A stretch of 64,000 nt of DNA from Arthrobacter gallicola (GTDB lineage: Bacteria > Actinomycetota > Actinomycetes > Actinomycetales > Micrococcaceae). The notes below the pieces were generated by a model. The model was not told where the DNA came from. It searched no databases and was given only the letters and a program-made list of their open reading frames with translations. The stretch's first letter is position 1, and the number at the start of each line of letters is the position of its first letter. The position numbers and the translations under genes were made by a program. Below, one piece after another: positions 50,987 to 60,071 of this stretch. The stretch is taken from the NCBI RefSeq assembly GCF_014836775.1, contig NZ_JACSQD010000001.1, positions 865,681-929,680 of the forward strand. Reading direction: 5' to 3'.

Positions 50987-52874
50987 TCGGTCCCCCATAG
51001 AATTTCAGCTCGCCTCCGGCGAGCAGCTCGGCATCGGCGATCTGCCAGGTGTGTTCGGCACCTGAGCGGATCTGGAAAAAGTTGAAACGGTCGGCGGAGT
51101 AGATCCGCAGGCCGGCCTGGGCCGCTGCCCGGAGGAAGCCGGTGTCCTCCCCGAGCCCCAGGGCTGGGAAGGGGTGCTCCTTGGCGGTGCGGCGGTAGGT
51201 CGTGATGGTGGGTCCCATCACGAAGTCGGTGTAGCGGTGTTCCCGTTCGGCGTTCCGCAGGATGGTGGCGCGCGATCCGGCCAAATGCACGTAGTGTGCC
51301 TGCTTGCCGACAATTTCTGCCTGTGAATAGGCCAGTGCGTGCAGCTGGTCGCTGAGGTAGCGGGCGCCGTAGTGGTCGTCGTCGTCCATTTTGGCTACCA
51401 CCTCGCCGGAGGCTGCCTCGACGCACCGGTTCAGGCACTCCCCCAGGCTCACGTCCCGCGGCGCGGACAGCAGCTGGACGTTCCGCAGGCCGTAGGCTGC
51501 CTGCAGTTCCGTCAGCCGGCCGCGGTCCAGTTCAAAGCCGTGGGCCAGCAGGACCAGCTCCACCTCAACGTCCTGCTGGGCGGCCAGTGTCCGGAAGATG
51601 TTCTCCACCTGGTGCGGGCGGATGGTCGGGACCAGGGCGGAGACCGTGGGTGCCGCCAGCGGCCGGCCGTGCTGGGGCAGGACGGCGGCCAGCACGGTTT
51701 CGGCACGGTGCGCGTAGGTGTGGGCGGACCAGATCCTGCGCTGGGCCAGGTGGACGGTGCGGTCATTCAGTTCCGGGTTCCGCGCCAGGCTCCTGGTCAG
51801 CAGGGCGGCTTCGGTGCGGTCCCGGGCCACCGGCACCTCATCGTCGCTGAAAAACTCGCTGACCGCGGCGCTGGGTGCGGTCACCACCGGTGTTCCGGCC
51901 GCATTGATTTCAAAAATCCGCCTGGCGCACATGCTGGGGGAATCCACCACGGAATTGACGTTCAGGAAAACCTTGTAGGCCTTATAGGCAGAGAGCATCT
52001 GCTGGTAGCTCAGTGATCCGACCACCCTGGAGTCCAGGGGCGCCGGGAACTGGTAATTGGGGTCACCGCCGAGCTTCCGGGAGAAAATTTCCAGTCCCAG
52101 GGGCAGCTTCGCGGAGGCGTCCATGGCCCCGCCAAGGAGCATGTCCATCTGCTGGCGCCGTTCCGGGTACTTGTGCGCGAAGTACATGCCGGCGAAGGCA
52201 ATGTCCCGGGCATGGCGCCCGTACCGCGGCCGTGCCGGGTTGTGGATCGCCGGCTGGGCGGCGAAGGGAAGGACGCCGATGTTGGAGTGCCCCAGGTCCG
52301 CCCGGTAATGCTCCACCCGGCTGACATCCGAGGTGAAGACGTAGTCAAAGAGTGCGGCGGTGGGCAGGAAATCACTGTAATGCGGTGGATCTTCCTTGTT
52401 CCAGAAGACGCTGGGAATGCCCCTGGCCCGGCTGAAGGCCAGCAGCTCCTTGAGCTGGCTTGACGGTCCGTCGCTGCCGGCAAGTTTTCCGCGCCACAGC
52501 CGGTCATTGCCGGCCCAGGCGGATTCCGCGAAGACCAGGTCCACTTCGTGCTCGAGGATCTGCTGCTGCCAGGTCACCGGGTCAAGCGCCACGGTGTTCC
52601 ACTCGTAGGCGAAGGCCATGGCAGAGAACTCGTCAAGGATCACGCCGACCTTCAGGTCACCGCGGCGCGGAGGACGCGGCGACGCGGGCGCGGCAGGAAT
52701 GGACAGCCGCCGCTTGCTCCCCCGGCCGATCCAGCCGGCCTCAATCCCGCGGGCGTTCGCGGGGTCGGCGAAACCCAGTTCGGCCCGCCGCCGGAGGTTC
52801 CATTCCTTCACCTGCGCCGGCCCGCCCGAACGCAGATGCCACAGCCCGGTGCGAAGGTCCCCCAGGATCGCCAT
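50967..52874 (-). CDS. Two-domain glycosyltransferase (CgeB-like GT-B plus GT2)
   Basis: 635 residues. Residues about 70-400 resemble the CgeB/glyco_trans_1_2 type: KVGVILDEFS, AAWA-like NEDPPHYSDF, IAFAGMYFAHKYPERR and the FEINAAGTPVVT retaining-type signature. Residues about 410-635 are a compact GT2 domain with ALVPTIRPHQV and the metal-binding MDDDDHYG. Acceptor and donor are unknown, but the position between tagH and wecC fits one of the sugar additions of the wall polymer. Start shares one base with the tagH stop (TGATG). Confidence 0.82.
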   Translation of the reverse strand: MAILGDLRTGLWHLRSGGPAQVKEWNLRRRAELGFADPANARGIEAGWIGRGSKRRLSIPAAPASPRPPRRGDLKVGVILDEFSAMAFAYEWNTVALDPVTWQQQILEHEVDLVFAESAWAGNDRLWRGKLAGSDGPSSQLKELLAFSRARGIPSVFWNKEDPPHYSDFLPTAALFDYVFTSDVSRVEHYRADLGHSNIGVLPFAAQPAIHNPARPRYGRHARDIAFAGMYFAHKYPERRQQMDMLLGGAMDASAKLPLGLEIFSRKLGGDPNYQFPAPLDSRVVGSLSYQQMLSAYKAYKVFLNVNSVVDSPSMCARRIFEINAAGTPVVTAPSAAVSEFFSDDEVPVARDRTEAALLTRSLARNPELNDRTVHLAQRRIWSAHTYAHRAETVLAAVLPQHGRPLAAPTVSALVPTIRPHQVENIFRTLAAQQDVEVELVLLAHGFELDRGRLTELQAAYGLRNVQLLSAPRDVSLGECLNRCVEAASGEVVAKMDDDDHYGARYLSDQLHALAYSQAEIVGKQAHYVHLAGSRATILRNAEREHRYTDFVMGPTITTYRRTAKEHPFPALGLGEDTGFLRAAAQAGLRIYSADRFNFFQIRSGAEHTWQIADAELLAGGELKFYGGPSEHTDI

Positions 52875-53767
52875 CAGCTGGCCCTCGCGCTGCGGCGCCC
52901 GGTTGAGCGCTCAATGATCTGCGTGGGCACCAGCGATTTCATGGCCTCGTTCCGGATCTTTGCTGCGGAAATGTTGTTCCCCTTGGAAAGCTGGCGGGTG
53001 AAGTCCTTGTAGGCCTTTACGACGGCGCGCGGCTCCCCGTCCATCAGGAGGTCGCCCTTATCCATCCAGATCACCCGGGAACACATCTCGATGACGGTGT
53101 CCAAGCTGTGGCTGACCAGGAAGACGCAGCCGGCGTTGGCCCGCAGCTCGTCCATCCTTTTCCGGCTGCGGTCAGCAAATTGCGCGTCTCCGGTGTTCAG
53201 TGCCTCATCGATCAGCAGGATCTCCGGGTCGATACTTGCCGCGATTGCGAAGCGCAGCCGGGAGGACATGCCGGAGGAGTAGGAACGCATGGGCAGGTGG
53301 ATGGCTTTTTCCAGACCGGAAAGTTCCACGATCGACTCGTAGCGGTCCTGGATCTGTTCGTGCGTGAGTCCCATGGCCAGGCAGCCGAGCACCACGTTGT
53401 GATCACCGGGCAGCTCCGGAACCAGCGCGGCGTTGACCCCCAGCATGATGGGTGTGCTGGACGCGTAGACCCCACCCTGGTCGGGTTTAACCTGCCCGCT
53501 GATCAGCTTCATCAGGGTGCTTTTGCCGGAGCCGTTGCGTCCCACAATGCCGACCGATTCGCCCCGCATCGCCACCAGGGAGATCGGGTTCAGGGCGTTC
53601 ACCGTCACCATGTTCGGCCGGGCGGTGGCGCGGCGCAGTAGTCCCCGCACACCGGCCCTGTCTCCGGGTGAGGCCTCACTTGAGGCCACCCGATAAGTCA
53701 TGCTGACCTCGTCGATGACCACGCACGGGTCTTCCTCGAGGAATTCCAGCTCGCTATGCGCGTCCAT
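52874..53767 (-). CDS. tagH: Teichoic-acid ABC exporter ATPase TagH
   Basis: 297 residues. With TagG it flips finished polymer across the membrane. Walker A GRNGSGKST (about 72-80), signature YSSGMSSRL and Walker B ILLIDEALNTGD are present; this signature form is typical of polysaccharide/teichoic exporters (Wzt, TagH, RfbE). A modest C-terminal tail follows, without a Wzt-like carbohydrate-binding domain. The ATG at 53767 has GGAGGA six bases upstream, better than the longer frame. It overlaps the tagG stop. Confidence 0.9.
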   Translation of the reverse strand: MDAHSELEFLEEDPCVVIDEVSMTYRVASSEASPGDRAGVRGLLRRATARPNMVTVNALNPISLVAMRGESVGIVGRNGSGKSTLMKLISGQVKPDQGGVYASSTPIMLGVNAALVPELPGDHNVVLGCLAMGLTHEQIQDRYESIVELSGLEKAIHLPMRSYSSGMSSRLRFAIAASIDPEILLIDEALNTGDAQFADRSRKRMDELRANAGCVFLVSHSLDTVIEMCSRVIWMDKGDLLMDGEPRAVVKAYKDFTRQLSKGNNISAAKIRNEAMKSLVPTQIIERSTGRRSARAS

Positions 53768-54635
53768 AAGTTTCCTCCGCACGCCAGAAGTAAACGGTTC
53801 CCACCGCTAGTGCCCCGAGCGCCCAGGACGCCAGGATGGCCCAGGACTGCCAGGATGGCACCTGCGCGTACAGGAGACAGTCCCGCACGATGTCCAGCAC
53901 ATTGAAGAGCGGGTTCAGCTGCACGATCTGCAGCAGCACGGGCTGGTCGATAAACCGCTCATAGCTGTAGAACACGGCACTGGCGTACATCAGCGCACGC
54001 AGCGCGAAGCTCAGCAGATGCACCACATCATTGACCTTGGAAATCACCCGGGCCAGGATGAGCCCGACGCCGAGGTTGAAGATCCACTGCAGCGCCAGGG
54101 CCGGGAACACCAGCAGCCAGCGCCACGTGATTTCCTCCGTGGGCGGCACCAGCATCACGATCAGCACCATCACGATCAGCACCGGGATGTTCGCAAACAG
54201 TTCCCGCAGGTTCACCGCAAGGGGCAGGGTTGCCCGCGGGAAGCTGAAGGCCTGGATGACCGCCCGGTTCTGCTGGATGGAACGGGCACCATTGGTAATC
54301 GACCGGGAACTGAACTGGAAAAGAAAGATGCCAATGACCAGATAGCCAATGAAATTTTCGATCCCTTTGCCGGTCTGCAGAAGCAGCCCGAAAATCAGGT
54401 AATAGGTCAGTCCGTTGAGGACGGGATTGAGAATCAGCCAGACACTGCCCAGACGGTCCCGGCGGTTGCCGCTCTGGACCCGTGAACGCGCGTCGTAGGC
54501 AATGAAATGGCGGTAATCCCACACCTGCACCAGGTAGTCAAAGAATCCGGGGCGGGCGCCAACCCGCTGCAGCCGTCGAAAGTCGACGGACAGATGCTGG
54601 GCTGCGGCGGGCTTTTGGGCAGGTATAACTTTCAC
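53754..54635 (-). CDS. tagG: Teichoic-acid ABC exporter permease TagG
   Basis: 293 residues of the ABC-2 permease family with about six membrane helices after an 80-residue cytoplasmic head. The region SVWLILNPVLNGLTYYLIFG, and NPLFNVLDIVRDCLL in the last third, match the exporter permeases for teichoic and O-antigen polymers. It overlaps tagH by 14 bases and the upstream glycosyltransferase by 4 (ATGA), so export and synthesis are co-expressed. Confidence 0.9.
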   Translation of the reverse strand: MKVIPAQKPAAAQHLSVDFRRLQRVGARPGFFDYLVQVWDYRHFIAYDARSRVQSGNRRDRLGSVWLILNPVLNGLTYYLIFGLLLQTGKGIENFIGYLVIGIFLFQFSSRSITNGARSIQQNRAVIQAFSFPRATLPLAVNLRELFANIPVLIVMVLIVMLVPPTEEITWRWLLVFPALALQWIFNLGVGLILARVISKVNDVVHLLSFALRALMYASAVFYSYERFIDQPVLLQIVQLNPLFNVLDIVRDCLLYAQVPSWQSWAILASWALGALAVGTVYFWRAEETYGRA

Positions 54636-56383
54636 TGCGTGTGTCCTTCGGAGGAGATCAGGTCCGTGTACAGCGCCGTGGACCGCTGGGCGGCTGCGTG
54701 CCAGGTGCGCCGCGTGAGGACATGCTCCCTGCCGTCACGGCCCAGCCTGTCCCGCAGGGCGGGGTCCTGAATCAGGTATTCGATGTACTCGGCAAGCTGT
54801 GCGGGGTCCTCGGGGCGGACCAGGTACCCGTTGGTGCCGTGTTCCACCAGCTCGCCCAGGGCGGGGAGGGAGCTTGCTATGACGGGACGGGAACAGGCCA
54901 TCGCTTCCACGGGTTTCAGCGGGGTCACCGCTCGGGTCACGTCAAGGTCCTTTCGCGGCACAACGAACACGTCGATGGCCTGGTGGTGCAGATGGGCTCG
55001 TTCCCGGGGAACCCGGCCGGTGAATGTCACGCGCTCCCCCACCCCCAGGTCAGCGGCCAGGGTTCTGAGCGCGGGGGCGGACGCGCCGTCACCGACGATC
55101 AGGCAGGCCAGGTCTGGGTGCTCCGGCGCCAGCAGCGCGAAGGCGCGGATCAGGTCGTCAATGCCCTCGTAGTCCACCAGACTGCTCACGGTTCCGATGG
55201 TCATCCCGGAGGGTGGCAGGCCAAGGGTCCGGCGAGCGTCGGCGGCGGAAAGAGGAGCGGTCAGGAAGTCCCCACCAACAGCGTTGGGCAGGAGAACGGT
55301 GGCAGTCTCCGGCACACCGGAGCGCAGGACGCCCTGCAGCATCTGCTCCCCCAGGGTTGCCACGGCATCTGCGGAGCGCATGATCTCTGCCTCACGCTCG
55401 GTGAACCTGGCGTAACGTTCCGAGTTTTTGGCCTTCGGGCCCCGGGTGGAAGCCCAGGTGTCGGCGAGTTGTCCCCGCACCTCATAAACCCAGGGAATGC
55501 CCAACGCGTGTGCCACCGCCCGCACCACGGCGCCGTTAACGAAGTGGGTTGTGGTGTGCAGGACTGCCGGACGCAGGCGGAGGGCCAGCTCCAGGACCTC
55601 CTCCGCCTGCAGCGCGAGCCGGGCGGCCATCCCGCGCGGCAGCCGGCCAGGCAGCAGCCGGTGGTAAGTGACGCCGTCGAGCACGTCCGTGTCACGGGCG
55701 CCAAGCTGCCCGACCTGAACCGGATAACCAACCCGGGTGACTGCGTGGACGTTCCAGCCCTGCTCACCCTGCGCTGTCAACAGCGAATGGGAGCGCTGCG
55801 CATAGCCGCTGCCGGTGTAGGGCAGGGAATTCGTGAGCAGATGCAGCACCGTGCGTTCTCTGGGTTGATAACCGCGGACCGGGGCCAGCGACGGAGCCCA
55901 GCCCTCGAACACCCTAAGTTCGCTGGCCAGCCGCTGCCCTTGTCTGCGTTCGGCTGCATTTCCGTCCCGGAGTGTCTGGACCGCTTCAGTCATGGCGCCT
56001 TGGTGCCACAGCAGCCGGGCGGCGGCACCGGATTTTCCGGCTGTGCGCTCAGGTGCCGCTTTCAGCAGCTGGGCCGCCAGATCCGGCAGCCCCGCGGCGA
56101 TCGCCGTGTCCGCCAGCCGCACTGCGCTGCGCGGGCGCAGCGCAGTATCCAGCGCACCGGAGAGAAGAGATCCCGCGTCGGCGCTGCGTCCCTGGATGAC
56201 GGCGGCCATAGCCGGAAGAACTACGCCCGGCATCTGCGCTGCTGCGCGCGCAGCAGGCCGGACGGCGCCTGCCGGCAGCCGGCGGGACACCTGAAGGGCG
56301 AGCAGGGCCGGATCATCACCGAGGTGCTCCCACACCGTTCCCGCTGCCAGTCCCAGGTTCCCGACGAGTCGCCCAGCCCTCAA
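54632..56383 (-). CDS. GT4 glycosyltransferase with N-terminal helical extension
   Basis: 583 residues. The first 170 are Ala/Leu-rich helices without a known motif. The rest is a GT-B enzyme: TNSLPYTGSGYAQRSHSL at the acceptor side, TVSSLVDYEGIDDL, and the LKPVEAMACSRPVIAS retaining signature (about 490). It may add one residue of the linkage or repeat unit. The TTG start overlaps the stop of the upstream GT4 gene by four bases (TTGA); ATGA couples it to tagG. Confidence 0.84.
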   Translation of the reverse strand: MRAGRLVGNLGLAAGTVWEHLGDDPALLALQVSRRLPAGAVRPAARAAAQMPGVVLPAMAAVIQGRSADAGSLLSGALDTALRPRSAVRLADTAIAAGLPDLAAQLLKAAPERTAGKSGAAARLLWHQGAMTEAVQTLRDGNAAERRQGQRLASELRVFEGWAPSLAPVRGYQPRERTVLHLLTNSLPYTGSGYAQRSHSLLTAQGEQGWNVHAVTRVGYPVQVGQLGARDTDVLDGVTYHRLLPGRLPRGMAARLALQAEEVLELALRLRPAVLHTTTHFVNGAVVRAVAHALGIPWVYEVRGQLADTWASTRGPKAKNSERYARFTEREAEIMRSADAVATLGEQMLQGVLRSGVPETATVLLPNAVGGDFLTAPLSAADARRTLGLPPSGMTIGTVSSLVDYEGIDDLIRAFALLAPEHPDLACLIVGDGASAPALRTLAADLGVGERVTFTGRVPRERAHLHHQAIDVFVVPRKDLDVTRAVTPLKPVEAMACSRPVIASSLPALGELVEHGTNGYLVRPEDPAQLAEYIEYLIQDPALRDRLGRDGREHVLTRRTWHAAAQRSTALYTDLISSEGHTQ

Positions 56384-57588
56384 GACGCAGACCGGTGTTC
56401 TGAAGCCACGGTGGCCAGCAGGACGGCGTAGGAACGGCCCAGTGCCTCAACGTTGGCGTTGGCTTCGACCCAGTCCCGGCCCGAAGATCCTGTGAGCAGC
56501 CGGCTGCGGTCCGCAGCCAGTTCCTTCCAGAGCGCAGCGATTGCCGCGGGGTCGGACGGGACAATATCCCCGGCTTTTGCTTCCTCGATGATGGTGCGGG
56601 CCTCGCCCAGGACAATGCCCGTGACATGGCGGCCAACGGCGAGGACCTCATAGGTTTTCGAGGGGATGGTGGTCTCAAACGACTTCCAGTCATCCCGCAG
56701 CGAGACAACACAGGTATCCGCGCGGCGGTAGAAGTCCATCACCGCGGCGGTCCCCTGCGCCGGATCGTAGAATTCCACGGGCGCTTCCAGGGCTTTGGCA
56801 AGTGCCATCAGCGCACGGCGCTGGACTCCGTGCCCAACCATGCTCAGCCGAACTGTATCCCCCGCCAAGGCGGCAGCACGGATGATGGTTTCCAGGCGCT
56901 GGCTCTCGCCGTGGTTTCCGAGGTACAGGACCTCCAGCCGGTCTGCCTCCGCGGGCGGCGGCGGCAGCAGCTCGCGGGCTGAGGTGTCAATTCCGTTGGA
57001 GATGGTGGCGACGTTCTTTATGCCGCGCTCACGCAGGGTGGCGGCGAAGCCCAAGGTGACCGTGACCACCAGGTCCGCGCGTTCCTGGATGGCAACGATG
57101 ATCCGTTCAACGAGGCTTTTGGCGCTTCCCTGGACGATGCGAGCATCCCGGGCAATGTCCGGCCAGGCATCGCGCATATCAGCAACGAAGGGAACACCCC
57201 GCAGCCGGGCCACGGCGTAGCCTGCGCCAAGGATGGGCAGGGACGGAACAGTGGCGATCACGACGTCGGGCTTGGGACCCATCAGCCCGGCCGGGATGCT
57301 TCCCGCAGCGGAAAAGCACTGGTCGGCAAATCTGCCCAGGCGTGTGGTGCGGTGCCACAGGTACGGGGCGCGGCGGACGTGTTCTCCGTAACGGCCGGGG
57401 GCGGTGCGGAAGGCCCGCCCGGCAGCTTTTCGGGACAGCGTGCGGCGCCCGGCGGGAGCATGGGCGACGGGGGCAACGACGTCGACATCCCAGCCAAGAT
57501 CCCGAAAGGTACGGATCAGTTGAGACCAGCGCCGCTGCGGCGGACTGTGTTCCGGCATGTACGAATGCGTTAACAGCTGTACCCGCAC
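56380..57588 (-). CDS. GT4 glycosyltransferase (WbuB-like)
   Basis: 402 residues. Early HSYMPEHSPPQRRWSQL and the wide-spaced GT4 domain, with YLGNHGESQRLETII and SKTYEVLAVGRHV, match the WbuB-type of sugar-nucleotide:polymer transferases (often for GlcNAc or its derivatives). It is the first gene of the tagGH-wecC operon on the minus strand, so its promoter in the 57589-57651 gap may drive the whole set down to 40308. Confidence 0.82.
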   Translation of the reverse strand: MRVQLLTHSYMPEHSPPQRRWSQLIRTFRDLGWDVDVVAPVAHAPAGRRTLSRKAAGRAFRTAPGRYGEHVRRAPYLWHRTTRLGRFADQCFSAAGSIPAGLMGPKPDVVIATVPSLPILGAGYAVARLRGVPFVADMRDAWPDIARDARIVQGSAKSLVERIIVAIQERADLVVTVTLGFAATLRERGIKNVATISNGIDTSARELLPPPPAEADRLEVLYLGNHGESQRLETIIRAAALAGDTVRLSMVGHGVQRRALMALAKALEAPVEFYDPAQGTAAVMDFYRRADTCVVSLRDDWKSFETTIPSKTYEVLAVGRHVTGIVLGEARTIIEEAKAGDIVPSDPAAIAALWKELAADRSRLLTGSSGRDWVEANANVEALGRSYAVLLATVASEHRSAS

Positions 57589-57651
57589 GATTCCCCCAAA
57601 TCCTGGGTCGCCTCTCTAACTCCCCAAAGCAGAGCTTAGTCTACCTAATGT

Positions 57652-58380
57652 TCACTCGGTGTTTACCTTCACTGCCTTGGGACTGGGCTTTTGAAGCTTC
57701 ATGTAGTAGGCAATTCCCGCCGCGGCGAGCAAAAGAAAGACTAAAGTCCTGGTCAGCCAGTGGGTGCTCCAGTTGGTTTCCTCTGCCGCACTGGCGTTAG
57801 CTGCGTCGATTTCGGCAGGTGAGGGGGCAGCAGAAGCACTTATCGAAGGGACCGCAGCAGCGGACGTTGTGCTGCTGGCTTTCGGGCTGGGGGAAGCGGA
57901 CGGAGTCGCCTCGGGAGAAGGCTCGGGTGATTCTTCGGTTGATTCGAAAATGCTGCTGACCGTATTCGTGGCGGAGTCCCAGCGCAGGTCCGTGTAGAGC
58001 GCAGTACGTCCGTCAATCAGATTGCCCGTGCCCGGTTCAATCAGGTACCCCGTTTCCGGATGCACTGCGTAACCTGCAAACGGGTTCTGCGGGCTCTGCG
58101 GGCTCTGCTGGTTCTGCTGGGGCGGGGGCGCCGGAACGGAAGGCTGCTGGACCGGTGCCGGGTCGGCGGGAGCCGGAGCGGGAGGATCGGTAGCGTCTGG
58201 AACCGGCGGAGTCGGTGTACTAGTCCCAAGAGTCGGCTCGTCGGAGGGGCCGGTCAGTTCTGGGACCGTCACCTGAGGCGCGGTTTCATCCACGGCATAG
58301 GCCGGCACGGCCGCAATCGAAACACTCAGAATGCCCGCAAACACTCCAAATAGCAGTTTTCGCCCAAGAGTGCTGCGCAT
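57652..58380 (-). CDS. Secreted, Pro/Ser-rich protein with C-terminal membrane anchor
   Basis: 242 residues. A signal peptide (about 1-29, ending PAYA) is followed by a Pro/Gln/Thr-rich stretch (about 45-95), a short Tyr-rich module (GYAVHPETGYLIEPGTGNL), a Ser/Ala/Pro stretch and a C-terminal transmembrane helix (about 205-228) with a basic tail. No LPxTG motif is seen. It shares a TAATG overlap with the LCP gene, so it is translated with it. It may hold or guide the polymer at the wall, but that is inferred from position only. Confidence 0.72.
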   Translation of the reverse strand: MRSTLGRKLLFGVFAGILSVSIAAVPAYAVDETAPQVTVPELTGPSDEPTLGTSTPTPPVPDATDPPAPAPADPAPVQQPSVPAPPPQQNQQSPQSPQNPFAGYAVHPETGYLIEPGTGNLIDGRTALYTDLRWDSATNTVSSIFESTEESPEPSPEATPSASPSPKASSTTSAAAVPSISASAAPSPAEIDAANASAAEETNWSTHWLTRTLVFLLLAAAGIAYYMKLQKPSPKAVKVNTE

Positions 58381-59381
58381 TATTGATTCTCCCCATTTGC
58401 GTTATCCACGTACTGGGACACCGTATCGGATTTAAGCGCGGTGGAGATTTCCGCGATGGAGGCGTCATCTTTGATCACAATTGACTGCCCATCCCCGGAC
58501 GTGCCAACGCCCAGGTTCGGCAGCGTGAACATACGGATGTCCGAACTTCGGATTCCCCGCAGTTCCAGGGCCAGCCGGCCAACCGTTACGCCGTCGAGCG
58601 CCTCGTCCACGCTCAGGTACGGGGACATCTCCGCGACGGCCTGATGGATACGGAACGGATTGGTGAGCGTCTCCGCCGAAATAACGTGCTTCAGGAGCCC
58701 GCTGAGGAAGGCCTGCTGGTTCTTGACCCGCTGGTAGTCCCCGTCAGCAAAGGCGTACCGCTCCCGGACGAAGCTGAGCGCCGATTCGCCTTCCAACCTG
58801 AGCGTTCCAGCCGGGAAGTACTCACCCCCGGGACCCCGGAAGGGGACCTCGTTCTGCACCGGCACGCCGCCGAGGGCTGAGGTGAGTCCCCGGAACCCGT
58901 CGAAGTCGACCACTGCCACGTGGTCGATCGGCACGTCGAACAGGTTCTGGACAGTCTCCACTGCCAGGGAGGCTCCACCCAGGGCCATGGCCGCGTTGAT
59001 CTTGTGCTCTCCGTAACCCGGGATCTCCGTCCAGGTGTCCCGCATGATGGACATGATGTACACCCCGGTCCGATCGCTGGGCAGATGAACAAGCATCATG
59101 GTGTCCGAGCGGGCATCAACTCCCGGTTCCCGGGTATCGCTGCCGATAAGCAGGATGTTCTGCGACGTGCCGGCAGCGGTACTGCGATCCGGGGGGCTCG
59201 CAGACAAGGCATGCGGAATAGTCCGTGTGCCGGAGTTAAAGGCAAGGGCCAGATTCCACAGATAACCACCTGCCGCCAGGACAGCCACCAGCAGCATGGA
59301 AAGCAGTACGGCCACCGTGGTCCTTACCGGATGATGCTCTCTCGTATCTGCGGGAGCCACATCGAGGAAGGAGTTGGTCAC
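58380..59381 (-). CDS. LytR-CpsA-Psr family wall polymer ligase
   Basis: 333 residues. An N-terminal membrane helix (about 24-46) precedes the LCP domain: NILLIGSDTR, ARSDTMMLVHL, SIMRDTWTEIPGYGEHKINAA and VVDFDGFRGL. The conserved Asp/Arg set that binds polyprenyl pyrophosphate lipids is present. These enzymes transfer lipid-linked wall polymers onto peptidoglycan, which fits the locus. GTG at 59381 has AGGA six bases upstream; the longer open frame is not family-like. The stop overlaps the ATG of the anchored protein. Confidence 0.9.
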   Translation of the reverse strand: MTNSFLDVAPADTREHHPVRTTVAVLLSMLLVAVLAAGGYLWNLALAFNSGTRTIPHALSASPPDRSTAAGTSQNILLIGSDTREPGVDARSDTMMLVHLPSDRTGVYIMSIMRDTWTEIPGYGEHKINAAMALGGASLAVETVQNLFDVPIDHVAVVDFDGFRGLTSALGGVPVQNEVPFRGPGGEYFPAGTLRLEGESALSFVRERYAFADGDYQRVKNQQAFLSGLLKHVISAETLTNPFRIHQAVAEMSPYLSVDEALDGVTVGRLALELRGIRSSDIRMFTLPNLGVGTSGDGQSIVIKDDASIAEISTALKSDTVSQYVDNANGENQ

Positions 59382-59484
59382 GGCTGTCCTAGGGTCCGGG
59401 CGGGCAGGCTGCCCGCAGAGAACCCGGATGGTATACGCGAAGCCCGATTCCGAACACAGGTAGTGTGCCGGATATCCTAGGAAC

Positions 59485-59958
59485 ATGAAGTTCCTTCCGG
59501 CAGCCATTTCGGCCGGCTCCCTTGTCCTTGCCGCCGTCCTGACCGGCTGCACCCCCGTCGCTGATGTCGAGGCCGCACCGGACGCAGCCAACCCGGATTG
59601 CGCACCCGTGATGGTCGCCGTCCCAGAGGATCTGGCCGGAGTCCAGCAGCGCGAGACCAGCAGCCAGGCAACAGCGGCCTGGGGCAACCCCTCGCAGATC
59701 ATCCTGCGCTGCGGTGTCCCGGTGCCCGGTCCCACCACCGATGCATGTGCGACGGTTAATGGTGTGGACTGGGTGCTGCGTGAAGAAGGCAGCCTGTGGA
59801 CGGCAACAACCTACGGCCGCGACCCTGCCGTTGAAGTTCTGTTCGACACCAACCAGGTTGCGTCCTCAACCGTTTTGGTGGAACTGGAAAACGCTGTCTC
59901 CCGGATTGAGCAGACACGTCAGTGCCTCAGCACCAAGGACGTCGAGCTGCCGGGCTAG
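59485..59958 (+). CDS. DUF3515 lipoprotein
   Basis: 157 residues. A signal peptide with lipobox LTGC gives a probable lipidated Cys at about 22. The rest matches DUF3515: paired Cys (DCAPV...ILRCGVP...DACA), WVLREEG and a final QCLSTKDVELPG. The family has no known activity but is nearly always next to ddl in actinobacteria, as here, where it converges on ddl. Confidence 0.9.
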   Translation: MKFLPAAISAGSLVLAAVLTGCTPVADVEAAPDAANPDCAPVMVAVPEDLAGVQQRETSSQATAAWGNPSQIILRCGVPVPGPTTDACATVNGVDWVLREEGSLWTATTYGRDPAVEVLFDTNQVASSTVLVELENAVSRIEQTRQCLSTKDVELPG

Positions 59959-59972
59959 GTGTAACCCTTCCA

Positions 59973-59991
59973 GCCGGGCAGGCTGCCCGGC
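59973..59991. terminator. Stem-loop between convergent DUF3515 and ddl
   Basis: GCCGGGCA (59973-59980) pairs with TGCCCGGC (59984-59991) over a 3-base loop, 15 bases after the DUF3515 stop. No T-run follows. Confidence 0.5.
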
Positions 59992-60071
59992 GCGCCTGGC
60001 CCGGCACTGCGCAGCTCGAGGAGCGCGCGGCACGCCGGTGCCCGGCCTCATGCCGGCGGCCGCGGACCCTG

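Noticed and set aside
54641..56431. 596-codon plus-strand frame opposite a GT4 gene
   Set aside because: Antisense shadow with no motifs, while the minus strand encodes a clear glycosyltransferase with ATGA couplings.
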